64,000 bases of DNA. Origin: Streptomyces sp. NBC_00457. GTDB lineage: Bacteria > Actinomycetota > Actinomycetes > Streptomycetales > Streptomycetaceae. The notes under the pieces were generated by a model, which had not been told where the DNA came from, did no database searches, and worked only from the letters and a program-made list of their open reading frames with translations. The stretch spans positions 1,116,001-1,180,000 of the forward strand of contig NZ_CP107905.1 in assembly GCF_036014015.1 (NCBI RefSeq), in the 5' to 3' direction. Below, in pieces: positions 8,160-16,690 of this stretch; the stretch's first letter is position 1, and every line of letters begins with the position of its first letter. The position numbers and the translations under genes are program-made.

Positions 8160-8630
8160 GTGACGGATCAGCAGCACTCGCCCTCGCAAGGGTTCGAACG
8201 GGGCACGGACGGGCCGAAGGTCATCGTCGTCGGCGTGGACGGCTCCGACTCCTCATTGCGGGCCGCGGCCTACGCCGGTGGACTGGCCCGGCGGCAGCGC
8301 GCACTCCTCGCGATCGTGTACGTGCAGCCCGTGATGGGCGCCGGCGCGGCGCTCGGGGCGCCGGTCGCGGAGACGACGGACGCGATCGCCGAGAACATCG
8401 TCGCGGAGATCAGGGACGCGACGGAGCGTGTGAAGGGGATATTCGACGTCCGCTGGGAGTTCCACACGTTCCGCGGCGACCCCTACAACGGCCTCGTCAA
8501 GGCGGCCGACGAGCTCAAGGCCGACGCCGTGGTGGTGGGTGCGTCGGAGCAGGCGGGGCACCGGATCATCGGGTCCGTTGCGATTCGGTTGGTGAAGGCG
8601 GGGCGGTGGCCGGTGACGGTGGTGCCGTAA
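8160..8630 (+). CDS. Universal stress protein, single UspA domain
   Basis: A 156-residue UspA-fold protein. The first strand KVIVVGVDGSDSSLRAAAYA is diagnostic, as is the closing strand GRWPVTVVP. The nucleotide-binding loop VVVGASEQAGHRIIGSVAIRL keeps the G-2x-G...GS spirit but not the exact GxxG-9x-G(S/T) pattern, so ATP binding is uncertain. GTG 8160 is chosen as the start; in-frame starts at 8094 and 8106 would add a disordered leader, and no strong ribosome site separates them. The gene is followed by a copy of a dispersed intergenic repeat. Confidence 0.85.
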   Translation: MTDQQHSPSQGFERGTDGPKVIVVGVDGSDSSLRAAAYAGGLARRQRALLAIVYVQPVMGAGAALGAPVAETTDAIAENIVAEIRDATERVKGIFDVRWEFHTFRGDPYNGLVKAADELKADAVVVGASEQAGHRIIGSVAIRLVKAGRWPVTVVP

Positions 8631-8697
8631 CGCTCCGCTGGGGGTGCCGGGATAAGAAGTGCCGCTTTATGCCGTCTCTTGTCTGCCGCGCCGTCGT

Positions 8698-8734
8698 GGC
8701 TTGTCGCGCAGTTGCCCGCGCCCCTACGGGGCGC
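8698..8734 (+). repeat. Dispersed Streptomyces intergenic repeat, copy 1 (diverged), with hairpin
   Basis: The block at 8698-8725 has the core GTCGCGCAGTT and ends CCGCGCCCCT. It differs from the two identical copies at 36141-36170 and 62068-62097 at two positions. The hairpin GCGCCCC-TAC-GGGGCGC (8718-8734) continues it and overlaps the stop codon of the convergent CapA-like gene. All three copies lie just 3' of a plus-strand gene, so a terminator role is plausible. Confidence 0.75.
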
Positions 8735-9878
8735 CCATCGCCAGGCCGTCTTTTGCTGCTCCCCTACTGAACACCACGTCTCTGATTCGGTCGCGTACGC
8801 CCTGTAGCTCGGCGCCCTTCTTCAGGGCCTCGTTGAGGTTCACCACGCGGCCGGCGTCGATGTCGAACAGTTGTGGGATGAACTCGGCCTTCGTCACCTG
8901 CCAGCGGGCGCCGGGCTTGGTGGGCGGGGCGAAGGTGAAGCGGGCGAGGGTGGACTGGTTGCCTCGCGGGTCCTGTGCGCCCTGGTGGTTGAACATGGCG
9001 CCGGCGATCTGGTCGCCCATTCCGTAGACGACCCAGGTGCCGTTGACCTTCTCGTACGCCTGCGGGACATGGGCGTGGGTGCCGAGGATCAGGTCGATGT
9101 CCGGGCGGTCCCCGGTGCGGGCGGCGGTGAGGGTCCGGGCCAGGGACTGCTGGCCCCGGTCGGGGGCGTCCTGCCATTCCGTGCCCCAGTGCATGGACAC
9201 CACGACCACGTCGGCGCCGGCCTGCCGGGCGGCGCGGGCGTCCGCGATGATCTTGCGCTCGTCGATCAGGTTGACGGCCCAGGGCTGTCCCGGCGGCAGC
9301 GGGAAGCCGTTCGTGCCGTAGGTGTAGGCGAGGTGGGCGACCTTCGCCCTCCCCGCGGGCAGGACCGTGGCGGTGCGCGCCTCGGCTTCGTCGCGTGCCG
9401 ATCCGGCGTGCCGTACGCCCGCTCGGTCGAGGGCGTCCAGTGTGCGGCGGACGCCGTCCGCGCCGTCGTCCAGGCTGTGGTTGGAGGCGGTGGAGCAGCC
9501 GTCGTAGCCGGTGGCGGCGAGGCCGGTCGCGACCTCGGGCGGGGACTTGAAGGTGGGGTAGCCGGTGTACTCGCCGTTCTCTCCGTACACCGTCTCCATG
9601 TGGCACAGCGCCAGGTCGGCGCGGGAGACGACGGGTGCGATCCCGGAGAACATCGGGCGGAAGTCGTAGCCGGTGCCGCCCGCGTCGAAGCGCGCCCGGT
9701 CGATGATCGCGCTGTGCGGGAGGACGTCGCCGGAGGCGACGAGCGTGAATCCGCCGGCCGCGGAGGGGGCCGGACGCCCCGCCGGGTCGGTGTCGTCGCG
9801 GGCCTCGGCCTGGCAGGCGGCGCCTGCGGCGAGGACGGCCGTGAGGGCCAGGGCAACCTGCTGTCTGCGTGCAATCAT
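8724..9878 (-). CDS. CapA-family (PGA_cap) calcineurin-like lipoprotein
   Basis: A 384-residue exported protein. The N-terminus ALTAVLAAGAAC is a lipoprotein signal with cysteine at residue 22. The CapA metallophosphatase-like fold is clear: ASGDVLPH (metal Asp), HMETVYG, ASNHSLDDG (the N-H pair), VVVSMHWGTEW and ILGTHAHVPQ. CapA relatives assist export or anchoring of poly-gamma-glutamate, but isolated CapA-like lipoproteins are common in Streptomyces without capB or capC, and none is nearby. A role in envelope polymer handling is inference. Confidence 0.88.
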   Translation of the reverse strand: MIARRQQVALALTAVLAAGAACQAEARDDTDPAGRPAPSAAGGFTLVASGDVLPHSAIIDRARFDAGGTGYDFRPMFSGIAPVVSRADLALCHMETVYGENGEYTGYPTFKSPPEVATGLAATGYDGCSTASNHSLDDGADGVRRTLDALDRAGVRHAGSARDEAEARTATVLPAGRAKVAHLAYTYGTNGFPLPPGQPWAVNLIDERKIIADARAARQAGADVVVVSMHWGTEWQDAPDRGQQSLARTLTAARTGDRPDIDLILGTHAHVPQAYEKVNGTWVVYGMGDQIAGAMFNHQGAQDPRGNQSTLARFTFAPPTKPGARWQVTKAEFIPQLFDIDAGRVVNLNEALKKGAELQGVRDRIRDVVFSRGAAKDGLAMGAP

Positions 9879-10088
9879 CGCTCACCCCGTCGCGATCATA
9901 TTTCCAGACAAATAGGTATGAATCTGCACGCTTCCGCAAACAACCTGACTGGCTTCATTAGCCCGTCCGGCGCTCACCGGCAGCGGAATGAACCGTTCGT
10001 CGTACCGTTCGTCGACGCGATCGACCGTCCGCCGCAGATCCGTGTGAGCTCTCTGTCCGAACGGCACACCCTGCGATGCCATACGGCC

Positions 10089-10637
10089 ATGACGGCCGGA
10101 ATCACCCTCTCGAACGGGACGACGACCGCCGAGCACGAGCTCGCCGCACTGCAGCGGGAGCACGGCCGGCCTCTTTTCGCGCTGCTGCTCCGGCTCTGCG
10201 ACGGTGACCGGCAGCGCGCCGAGGACCTCGTGCAGGAGACGCTCGTACGCGCCTGGCAGCATCCCGAGGCGCTGCGCGCCGATGACTTCGACTCCGTACG
10301 GCCGTGGCTGCTGACCGTGGGACGGCGGCTCGCCATCGACGCGCGGCGGGCCCGGCAGGCGCGGCCCGCCGAGGTCGGGGACGCGGTCCTGGAGAACGCG
10401 CGTGTGATAGCCGACCATGCCGAGCGGGCGGCGGCGGCACTCGATGTACGCGAGGCTGTGAAGACACTCACTCCGGAGCACCGTGAAGTCCTGGTGCTCG
10501 TGTATTTCCACGGGGCGAGTGTGGCGGAGGCCGCGGCGGCGCTCGGAATTCCGCCCGGTACGGTGAAGTCCCGCGCGTACTACGCGCTGCGCGCCCTGCG
10601 CAGGGTGCTTCCGGGATACGCGGCCGACCTGCGGTGA
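10089..10637 (+). CDS. ECF-family RNA polymerase sigma factor
   Basis: A 182-residue sigma factor with only regions 2 and 4. Region 2 is LLLRLCDGDRQRAEDLVQET plus VRAWQHPE and the RPWLLTVGRRLAIDARRARQ segment. Region 4 is LTPEHREVLVLVYFHGASVA, then EAAAALGIPPGTVKSRAYYA as the -35-reading helix-turn-helix. ATG 10089 is chosen; a GTG 15 codons upstream is possible and neither has a strong ribosome site. The open frame extends far upstream across an AT-rich promoter region and is not coding there. A zinc anti-sigma gene lies two genes downstream, presumably its antagonist. Confidence 0.9.
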   Translation: MTAGITLSNGTTTAEHELAALQREHGRPLFALLLRLCDGDRQRAEDLVQETLVRAWQHPEALRADDFDSVRPWLLTVGRRLAIDARRARQARPAEVGDAVLENARVIADHAERAAAALDVREAVKTLTPEHREVLVLVYFHGASVAEAAAALGIPPGTVKSRAYYALRALRRVLPGYAADLR

Positions 10638-10772
10638 AACCAATGGATGAGTCAAACCTCCGTAAAGCGCCTTGCTGAAGACCCCCGTTGAGCAATCAGC
10701 TGTCTTCATCCGTGTTCCGGACTGGGGCCCGGGGTCGGGCGACGCGCACGCACCGGAGGAAGGCAGGAAGGG

Positions 10773-11288
10773 ATGCTGCACAGAGGTCAAGAGAGCACGG
10801 ACGGCACCGGCGGCGGTGAACTGACCGTCCCCATGGCGTGGTTGTACGCCGAGTACATCGCCGACGAGCTGCTGCGGACAGGCGATCTGATGCCGCCGAC
10901 GTCCTTCGAGTTCCGCGCCGGACGGGATGCGCTGGCGCTGACCATCTTCCTGTCCGACACCGACGGCGAGTTGTCCGGCATCCGGGTCGTCACCCAGCTG
11001 GAGACCTGGCTTTCGCTGACGGCGTACGACCAGCCGTGGCAGGACTGGGTGCGCGAGCGCCTGGCGAAGCTGGCCGCCGAGGCGATCGAGTCGGGGGACC
11101 CCGCACCCGACCTGGAGCTGGCGGAGGCGGCCTGGCGCTGGCTCGAGGAGACCGAGCTGCTCGCGCCCGACCTGAACGCGGTGCCTGGGGGCGCCGCGAT
11201 GGCCGGCGAGGACGACGGGCCGAAGGTGTGGACGCCGGCCTGGCAGCTGGGGCTGCCGCTGGGACATCTCGCCATCCATCTTTTTTGA
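10773..11288 (+). CDS. Hypothetical protein between sigma and anti-sigma genes
   Basis: A 171-residue soluble protein with no signal peptide or TM segment; I do not recognise the family. ATG 10773 follows GGAGGAAGGCAGGAAGG. The sequence is rich in Trp and acidic residues, has an alpha/beta appearance (SFEFRAGRDALALTIFLSDT) and ends AWQLGLPLGHLAIHLF. It lies 135 bp after the sigma gene and 152 bp before the anti-sigma gene, so it may have its own promoter. Its position inside a sigma/anti-sigma locus suggests, but does not prove, a role in that regulatory unit. Confidence 0.75.
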   Translation: MLHRGQESTDGTGGGELTVPMAWLYAEYIADELLRTGDLMPPTSFEFRAGRDALALTIFLSDTDGELSGIRVVTQLETWLSLTAYDQPWQDWVRERLAKLAAEAIESGDPAPDLELAEAAWRWLEETELLAPDLNAVPGGAAMAGEDDGPKVWTPAWQLGLPLGHLAIHLF

Positions 11289-11328
11289 GATTTCGCGGCG
11301 ATCCGACCAATCCTCGGCCCCACCGGCT

Positions 11329-11352
11329 CCGAATCCCTAGGTTGCGATTCGG
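11329..11352. promoter_or_regulatory. Inverted repeat upstream of the anti-sigma gene
   Basis: The arms CCGAATC (11329-11335) and GATTCGG (11346-11352) are a perfect 7-bp inverted repeat with a 10-base spacer. They lie 41 bases after the hypothetical gene and 88 bases before the anti-sigma start. It could be a weak terminator or a binding site near a promoter. Confidence 0.35.
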
Positions 11353-11440
11353 TAAGGGGCTTGAGTGATTCTTCGGCTTGGTGCGTACCGATGGGAGCAA
11401 GGAGTAACCCCACCCGCACCCAACGGCACGAGGATTCGGC

Positions 11441-12100
11441 ATGAGGTCCCTGGAAAGGCATCGCGACGTCGCCGCGTACGCGCTCGGCGTGCTGGACGAG
11501 GCGGACGCCTTCCGCTTCGAGGACCACCTCATGGAGTGCCCCAGCTGCACGGCACACGTGACCGAATTCGGGCCGGTGACCCGGCAGTTGATGTTGTACC
11601 GGCGGGCCACGCCGCGCTTTGTGAACCCCCTCACCCAGCCCGGGAACCGGCTGCTTGACCGGCTGATCGGCGAGGTGACGGCACGGCGCCGGGTCGGGCG
11701 CAGGCGGGTGCTGTACGCCGTGGCGGCCTCGGTGGCGATCGCCGTGGCGGCGCCCGCGGTGGCGATCACGGCGGGCGGCGGCGACGCCGGCTCCGGCTCC
11801 GTGCGCATCACCGCGACCGACGAGCGGTCGGGCGTATGGGCGCAGGTCACGGCGGAGAACGCGGCCTCGGGCAGTCAGATCGAGCTGAGCGTGAAGGACG
11901 GGGCCGGGCCGCGCCCCTGCCGCCTGATCGTCCGGGGCCAGGACGGCTCGGAGGAGACGGTCACCCACTGGATGACGCCCCGCCACGACGCCCGCCCGAA
12001 CACCATGCACGGCAGTTCGTCGATGCACATCGACCAGATCGCCCGCTACGAGGTCCGCACGACGGACGGCGAGCATCTGGTGACCCTCGACGCGCAGTAG
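11441..12100 (+). CDS. Membrane anti-sigma factor with zinc-binding (ZAS/zf-HC2) domain
   Basis: A 219-residue anti-sigma factor. The cytoplasmic N-terminus has the ZAS motif H29xxxC33xxC36 (FEDHLMECPSC), which clamps an ECF sigma factor. One TM helix follows the basic stretch ARRRVGRRR (about residues 88-110), and the C-terminal domain of about 105 residues lies outside and ends GEHLVTLDAQ. The likely partner is the ECF sigma encoded at 10089. Release could come from proteolysis or zinc-thiol oxidation; the sequence does not decide between them. ATG 11441 starts 41 bases after an AGGAG at 11400, so the ribosome site is weak. Confidence 0.9.
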   Translation: MRSLERHRDVAAYALGVLDEADAFRFEDHLMECPSCTAHVTEFGPVTRQLMLYRRATPRFVNPLTQPGNRLLDRLIGEVTARRRVGRRRVLYAVAASVAIAVAAPAVAITAGGGDAGSGSVRITATDERSGVWAQVTAENAASGSQIELSVKDGAGPRPCRLIVRGQDGSEETVTHWMTPRHDARPNTMHGSSSMHIDQIARYEVRTTDGEHLVTLDAQ

Positions 12101-12138
12101 ACCAGGCGACGACGGAGACCGGTGAGCTGACCGACGTC

Positions 12139-13002
12139 TCACTTCAGCAGCCGGGACATCCTCCGGTCGGCCAGGGGCTTGCCGCCGGTCTGGCAGGTCG
12201 GGCAGTACTGCAGTGAGGAGTCGCTGAAGGAGACCTCGCGGATCGTGTCGCCGCACACCGGGCAGGGCTCGCCCGTCTTGCCGTGCACGCGCAGGCCGCT
12301 CTTCTTCTCGGCCTTGAGGCGTCCGGCGGCGACGCCGCGGGAGCGCTCGACGGCCTCGGTGAGGGTGCCGCGCAGCGCCTCGTACAGGCGGGTGGTCTCC
12401 TCGGGCGTCAGGGACGCGGCCAGTTTGAAGGGGGACATCTTCGCGGCGTGCAGGATCTCGTCGCTGTAGGCGTTGCCCACGCCGGCGATCAGGCTCTGGT
12501 CGCGCAGGGCGCCCTTGAGCTGCCGTCTCTCGTCCCCCAGCAGGGCCGCGAACCGGGGTTCGTCGAAGTCGTCGGCGAGCGGGTCGGGGCCGAGGCGGGC
12601 GACGCCGGGGACCTCCTGGGGGTCGTGGACGACATACACCGCGAGCCGCTTCTGGGTTCCGGCCTCCGTCAGGTCGAAGCCCTCGCCGGTCTCCAGGGCG
12701 ACACGCAGCGCGAGGGGGCCCTTGCCGGGCTTGGGCGGGCCGTCCGGGAGCTTGTCCTTCCAGTGCAGCCAGCCGGCGCGGGCGAGGTGGGTGACGAAGT
12801 GCGGGCCGCCGTCGGTCTCGAGGTCGAGGAACTTGCCGTGCCGGTGCACGGCGGTGACCGCGTGGCCCTCGACGGCCGTGAGCGGAGGGTCGTACGTCTT
12901 CAGCACGCTGATCGCGACGGGCAGCACCCGGACGATCTCGTGGCCGACCAGGTTCTCGGTCAGGAAGTCCTTGAGCGCTTCCACCTCGGGCAGTTCCGGC
13001 AT
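12139..13002 (-). CDS. Fpg/Nei-family DNA glycosylase/AP lyase
   Basis: A 287-residue base-excision repair enzyme. The N-terminus PELPEVEAL supplies the catalytic proline (after Met removal) and glutamate. The helix-two-turn-helix segment is LRDQSLIAGVGNAYSDEILH, and the C-terminal zinc finger is CPVC...CPTC followed by QTGGKPLADRRMSRLLK with the DNA-binding Arg. The family removes oxidised purines or pyrimidines and nicks the abasic site. Whether this member is an 8-oxoguanine (Fpg) or pyrimidine (Nei) enzyme is not settled by motifs; GLRVHGKTGEPCPVCG is typical of actinobacterial members annotated either way. Confidence 0.93.
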   Translation of the reverse strand: MPELPEVEALKDFLTENLVGHEIVRVLPVAISVLKTYDPPLTAVEGHAVTAVHRHGKFLDLETDGGPHFVTHLARAGWLHWKDKLPDGPPKPGKGPLALRVALETGEGFDLTEAGTQKRLAVYVVHDPQEVPGVARLGPDPLADDFDEPRFAALLGDERRQLKGALRDQSLIAGVGNAYSDEILHAAKMSPFKLAASLTPEETTRLYEALRGTLTEAVERSRGVAAGRLKAEKKSGLRVHGKTGEPCPVCGDTIREVSFSDSSLQYCPTCQTGGKPLADRRMSRLLK

Positions 13003-13033
13003 ACGTCCAGAGTGCCATCCGGGACCGGCGGAC

Positions 13034-15121
13034 TCAGCTCCGTTCCCCCACCACGAACTCGCACCAGACGCATTTTCCGCCGCCCCGCGCCTCCACGCCC
13101 CACACGTCCGTGAGCAGGTCGACGAGGAGCAGTCCGCGCCCGGAGACGCCGGCCTCGCCGGCGTCGCGGCGGCGGGGCAGGGCGCTGGAGGAGTCCTCGA
13201 CGTCGACGCGCAGCCGCCGGTCGGTGGCGGTCAGTACCCGCAGGGTGACGACGGCGGAGCCCTCGGTGTGCATCAGGGCGTTGGTGATCAGCTCGTCGGC
13301 GACGAGTTCGATCTCGTCGGCGCGCTCGCGGGCGCCCCAGGCGAGGACGGCGGCGCGGATCATGTGCCGGGCCTGGGTGAGGGCCTCGGGGTCGCCGGGT
13401 GCCACGTGCTGCTGGAGCCGGCCGCCGGACTGGGGGGTGTCCAGGCTGCGGCGGCGCAGCAGGAGCAGGGCCACGTCGTCGTCGGCGCCGCGTTCCTCGG
13501 CCACGTCGATGAGCCGTTCGGCGAGGTCGCGTACGTCGTCCGGGCCGGTCTTGATCATGGCCACGAGGGTCTGCATGCCGTCGTCGAGGTCGGCGCCGGG
13601 CTGTTCGATCAGGCCGTCGGTGCACAGCAGCAGGGTGTGGCCGGGGTCGAGCTCGATGGTGCCGACCGGGTATTCAAGGCGGCCGAACTCGGCGGACAGA
13701 CCGAGCGGCAGCCCGCCGTCCACGGCTATCCGGCGGCAGGTCCCGTCGGTCTGCCGGATCAGCGGGTCGATATGGCCTGCCCGGACCACCTGGACGACTC
13801 CGGTGGACAGGTCGGCCTCCGCGTACAGGCAGGTCGCGAAGCGGTCGGTGTCGAGTTCGTGCAGGAAGACGGAGGCACGGGCCATCACGGTGGCGGGGGT
13901 GTGGCCCTCGGCGGCGTAAGCGCGCAGGACGATGCGCAGCTGTCCCATGACGGCGGCGGCGTGGGTGTCGTGGCCCTGGACGTCGCCGATGACGGCGCCG
14001 ACCCGGCCGCCCGGCAGCGGGATCAGGTCGTACCAGTCGCCGCCGATGTCCCGGCCCAGGGAGCCCGCGGCGGAACCGGCGCGGTAGCGGACGGCGATGT
14101 CGGCGCCGGGCACGCTGGGGATGGTGCGCGGCAGCATCGCCTGCTGGAGGCCGGTCGCGAGGTCCTTCTCCTGCTCGTAGAACATGGCCCGCTGCAGGCT
14201 CTGCGCGATGCTGGAGCCGAGGGCGACGAGGACGTTGCGTTCGTCGGCGCTGAAGCCGCGCCGGTCGCTGTAGAGCAGGCCCATCGCGCCGATGGGTTTC
14301 GCCTGGGCGATCAGCGGCAGATAGGCGGCCGACGTGATGTTCAGGTCGGTGATGTGCGGCCACAGGATCGGATAGCTCTCGGCGAACTCCTCCGGCGACT
14401 CGATGAACCGCGGGGCGAGGGTGCGGACGACCTCGCCCATGGGGTAGGGCTCGTCGATGCGGGTGACGAGGGTGCCGGGCACGAAGCTGCCCGCCGGGCC
14501 CTCGGCGATCAGCCGGATCCGGCCGGCCTCGACCAGGCCCATGACCAGGCTGGTGGCGCCGAGATGGGTGAGGCCGTGGGTGTCCTTGAGGACGTCGATG
14601 ACGTCCTGGACGGTACGGGCGTGCGCGAGGGCGGCGGTGGTGAGCTGGACGACGTTGGTCTGCCGGCGGCGGGCCTCGTCCTGGGCCGCCTGGTCCCGGC
14701 GGGCCTCGATCTCTTCGAATTCCTGGGTGGCGTCCCGGACTATGCCGATGATCCGGCGCGGCCGGCCGTTCTCGTCGCGGCGGATGTAGCCCTGGGTGTG
14801 GGTCCAGCGCATATTGCCGTCGCGGCGGCGGATACGGAAGTAGGTGCCGTAGTTCTCGCTGCCGTCCTTCATGGCCTGGGAGACCAGGCCGTCGATCCGG
14901 TAGGCCTCCGGGCGCGGGACCCGGAGGGCGAGGGTCTCGGGGTTGCCGTCGTATTCGTCGGGGCGCAGGTCGAAGACCTCGTGGGCCTGGGCGTCCATGT
15001 GGAAGAGGCCGGTGTCCAGGTCCCAGTCGAAGCTGCCCATGCGATTGAGCGCCAGGATCGGATCCGGGTGGGCGGGCCAGTCGTCCGGGAGTGACAGGGC
15101 GCTCGCTCCCCGATCAACCAT
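13034..15121 (-). CDS. PAS-GAF-PP2C (SpoIIE-type) phosphatase with C-terminal anti-sigma-like HATPase
   Basis: A 695-residue cytoplasmic signalling protein. In order: a PAS domain (about 25-145; MGSFDWDLDTGLFHMD, then WTHTQGYIRRDENG and IIGIVRDATQ), a GAF domain (about 170-325; LGATSLVMGLVE to VLVALGSSIAQSL), a PP2C/SpoIIE phosphatase (about 345-560; DIGGDWYDLIPLPG, AVIGDVQGHD, LLLCTDGL, GADDDVALLLL), and a Bergerat-fold HATPase_c (about 585-690; LVADELITNALMHT, SGRGLLLVDLL). Such proteins sense signals and reset partner-switching sigma circuits. ATG 15121 is preferred over an upstream in-frame start at 15178. No anti-sigma antagonist gene is adjacent. Confidence 0.93.
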   Translation of the reverse strand: MVDRGASALSLPDDWPAHPDPILALNRMGSFDWDLDTGLFHMDAQAHEVFDLRPDEYDGNPETLALRVPRPEAYRIDGLVSQAMKDGSENYGTYFRIRRRDGNMRWTHTQGYIRRDENGRPRRIIGIVRDATQEFEEIEARRDQAAQDEARRRQTNVVQLTTAALAHARTVQDVIDVLKDTHGLTHLGATSLVMGLVEAGRIRLIAEGPAGSFVPGTLVTRIDEPYPMGEVVRTLAPRFIESPEEFAESYPILWPHITDLNITSAAYLPLIAQAKPIGAMGLLYSDRRGFSADERNVLVALGSSIAQSLQRAMFYEQEKDLATGLQQAMLPRTIPSVPGADIAVRYRAGSAAGSLGRDIGGDWYDLIPLPGGRVGAVIGDVQGHDTHAAAVMGQLRIVLRAYAAEGHTPATVMARASVFLHELDTDRFATCLYAEADLSTGVVQVVRAGHIDPLIRQTDGTCRRIAVDGGLPLGLSAEFGRLEYPVGTIELDPGHTLLLCTDGLIEQPGADLDDGMQTLVAMIKTGPDDVRDLAERLIDVAEERGADDDVALLLLRRRSLDTPQSGGRLQQHVAPGDPEALTQARHMIRAAVLAWGARERADEIELVADELITNALMHTEGSAVVTLRVLTATDRRLRVDVEDSSSALPRRRDAGEAGVSGRGLLLVDLLTDVWGVEARGGGKCVWCEFVVGERS

Positions 15122-15262
15122 GGGCCTACCTTGCCAGGATTCGACTGATTCTTCGACCGGTGAGCGGAGTTCCCGCAAACAATTTGGCGGCCGTCAGGAA
15201 AGCGAGGGTATGGGTACAGAGAGTGACCCGAGGTTCCGGCGCGACAATGGGGTCAGGAGAGC

Positions 15263-16690
15263 ATGGCCGTGGAGTGGTTCACCGCACCCGACTACTGGCT
15301 GAGCCGGCTGGTCTTCCAGCGGGCTCTGGCCGCCGTGTATCTGGTCGCGTTCCTCACGGCGGCGCTGCAGTTCCGTCCGCTGCTGGGCGAGCGCGGCATG
15401 CTGCCGATCCCCCGGTTCGTCGCGCGGGTGCCCTTCAAGCGGGCCCCGAGTCTGTTCCAACTGCACTACTCGGACCGGTACTTCGCGGCCTGCGCGTGGG
15501 CGGGCTGCGCGGTGTCGGCGGCGCTGCTGGCGGGGCTGGACTCGCTGCTGCCGCTGTGGGGCGGCATGCTGCTGTGGCTGGTGCCGTGGGTGCTGTATCT
15601 GTCGATCGTCAACGTCGGCCAGACCTGGTACGGCTTCGGCTGGGAGTCGCTGCTTCTGGAGGTCGGCTTCCTCGCGGTCTTCCTCGGCAACGACGAGGTG
15701 GCCCCGCCGATCGTCGTCCTCTTCCTGCTGCGCTGGATCCTGTTCCGGGTGGAGTTCGGCGCGGGGCTGATCAAGATGCGCGGTGACGCCTGCTGGCGGA
15801 ACCTGACGTGTCTGTACCACCACCACGAGACCCAGCCGATGCCGGGCCCGCTGAGCTGGTTCTTCCACCATCTCCCCCGGCCTCTGCACCGCGCGGAGGT
15901 GGCCGCGAACCACTTCACCCAGCTCGTCGTGCCCTTCCTGCTGTTCACGCCGCAGCCGATCGCGACGGCCGCGGCGTCCTTGATGATTGTCACCCAGCTG
16001 TGGCTGGTCCTGTCGGGCAACTTCTCCTGGCTGAACTGGATCACGATCGTGCTGGCCCTGCCGGCGATCGAGTTCCCCACCACACCGCCGTCCGTCGCCG
16101 ACGCCCCGCTCTGGTACGAGATCGTCGTCCTCTCCGTCGCCGCGCTGCTCGTGGGCCTGAGCTACCAGCCGGTCCGCAACATGATCTCCCGCCGCCAGGT
16201 GATGAACCGCTCCTTCGACCCGCTGCACCTGGTCAACACCTACGGGGCGTTCGGCAGCGTCAGCCGGATCCGCTACGAGGTGGTCGTCGAGGGCACGACC
16301 GAGCCGGTGCCGCGCGAGGACTCGGACTGGCGGGAGTACGAGTTCAAGGGCAAGCCGGGTGATCCCCGGCGCTGGCCGCGCCAGTTCGCGCCGTACCATC
16401 TGCGGCTCGACTGGATGATGTGGTTCGCCGCGCTGTCGCCCGCGTATGCCGGCTCCTGGTTCGGCGCCCTGGTGGAGCGGCTGCTGGAGAACGACCGCGC
16501 CACCCTGAAACTGCTGCGCCGCTCACCCTTCCCGCCCGACGAGCCCCCGCGGTTCGTCCGCGCCCGTCTCTTCCGTTACCGCTACACGACCTGGCGTGAG
16601 CTGCGGGAGACGGGCGCGTGCTGGGAGCGGACGTATGTGCGGGAGTATCTGCCGCCGACGCGGCTGGCGGGGGTGGCTCAGAGGTCGTAG
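15263..16690 (+). CDS. Lipase-maturation-factor (LMF) family multispanning membrane protein
   Basis: A 475-residue membrane protein with about six hydrophobic helices in the first 310 residues and a soluble C-terminal domain. The diagnostic LMF stretch is RWILFRVEFGAGLIKMRGDA, then CWRNLTCLYHHHETQPMPGP; the C-terminal domain begins FGSVSRIRYEVVVEGT. Animal LMF1 helps lipases fold in the ER; bacterial members are widespread and their role is not known. Its last 13 bases overlap the convergent fuconolactonase-type gene. Confidence 0.88.
   Translation: MAVEWFTAPDYWLSRLVFQRALAAVYLVAFLTAALQFRPLLGERGMLPIPRFVARVPFKRAPSLFQLHYSDRYFAACAWAGCAVSAALLAGLDSLLPLWGGMLLWLVPWVLYLSIVNVGQTWYGFGWESLLLEVGFLAVFLGNDEVAPPIVVLFLLRWILFRVEFGAGLIKMRGDACWRNLTCLYHHHETQPMPGPLSWFFHHLPRPLHRAEVAANHFTQLVVPFLLFTPQPIATAAASLMIVTQLWLVLSGNFSWLNWITIVLALPAIEFPTTPPSVADAPLWYEIVVLSVAALLVGLSYQPVRNMISRRQVMNRSFDPLHLVNTYGAFGSVSRIRYEVVVEGTTEPVPREDSDWREYEFKGKPGDPRRWPRQFAPYHLRLDWMMWFAALSPAYAGSWFGALVERLLENDRATLKLLRRSPFPPDEPPRFVRARLFRYRYTTWRELRETGACWERTYVREYLPPTRLAGVAQRS

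Noticed and set aside
8871-10088. Upstream part of the long frame ending in the sigma factor gene.
   Set aside because: It is antisense to the CapA-like gene and crosses an AT-rich promoter region; sigma-factor homology begins only at about 10089.
12473-15094. Plus-strand frame of 873 codons.
   Set aside because: It is antisense to the Fpg/Nei and PP2C genes. The strong domain motifs are all on the minus strand.
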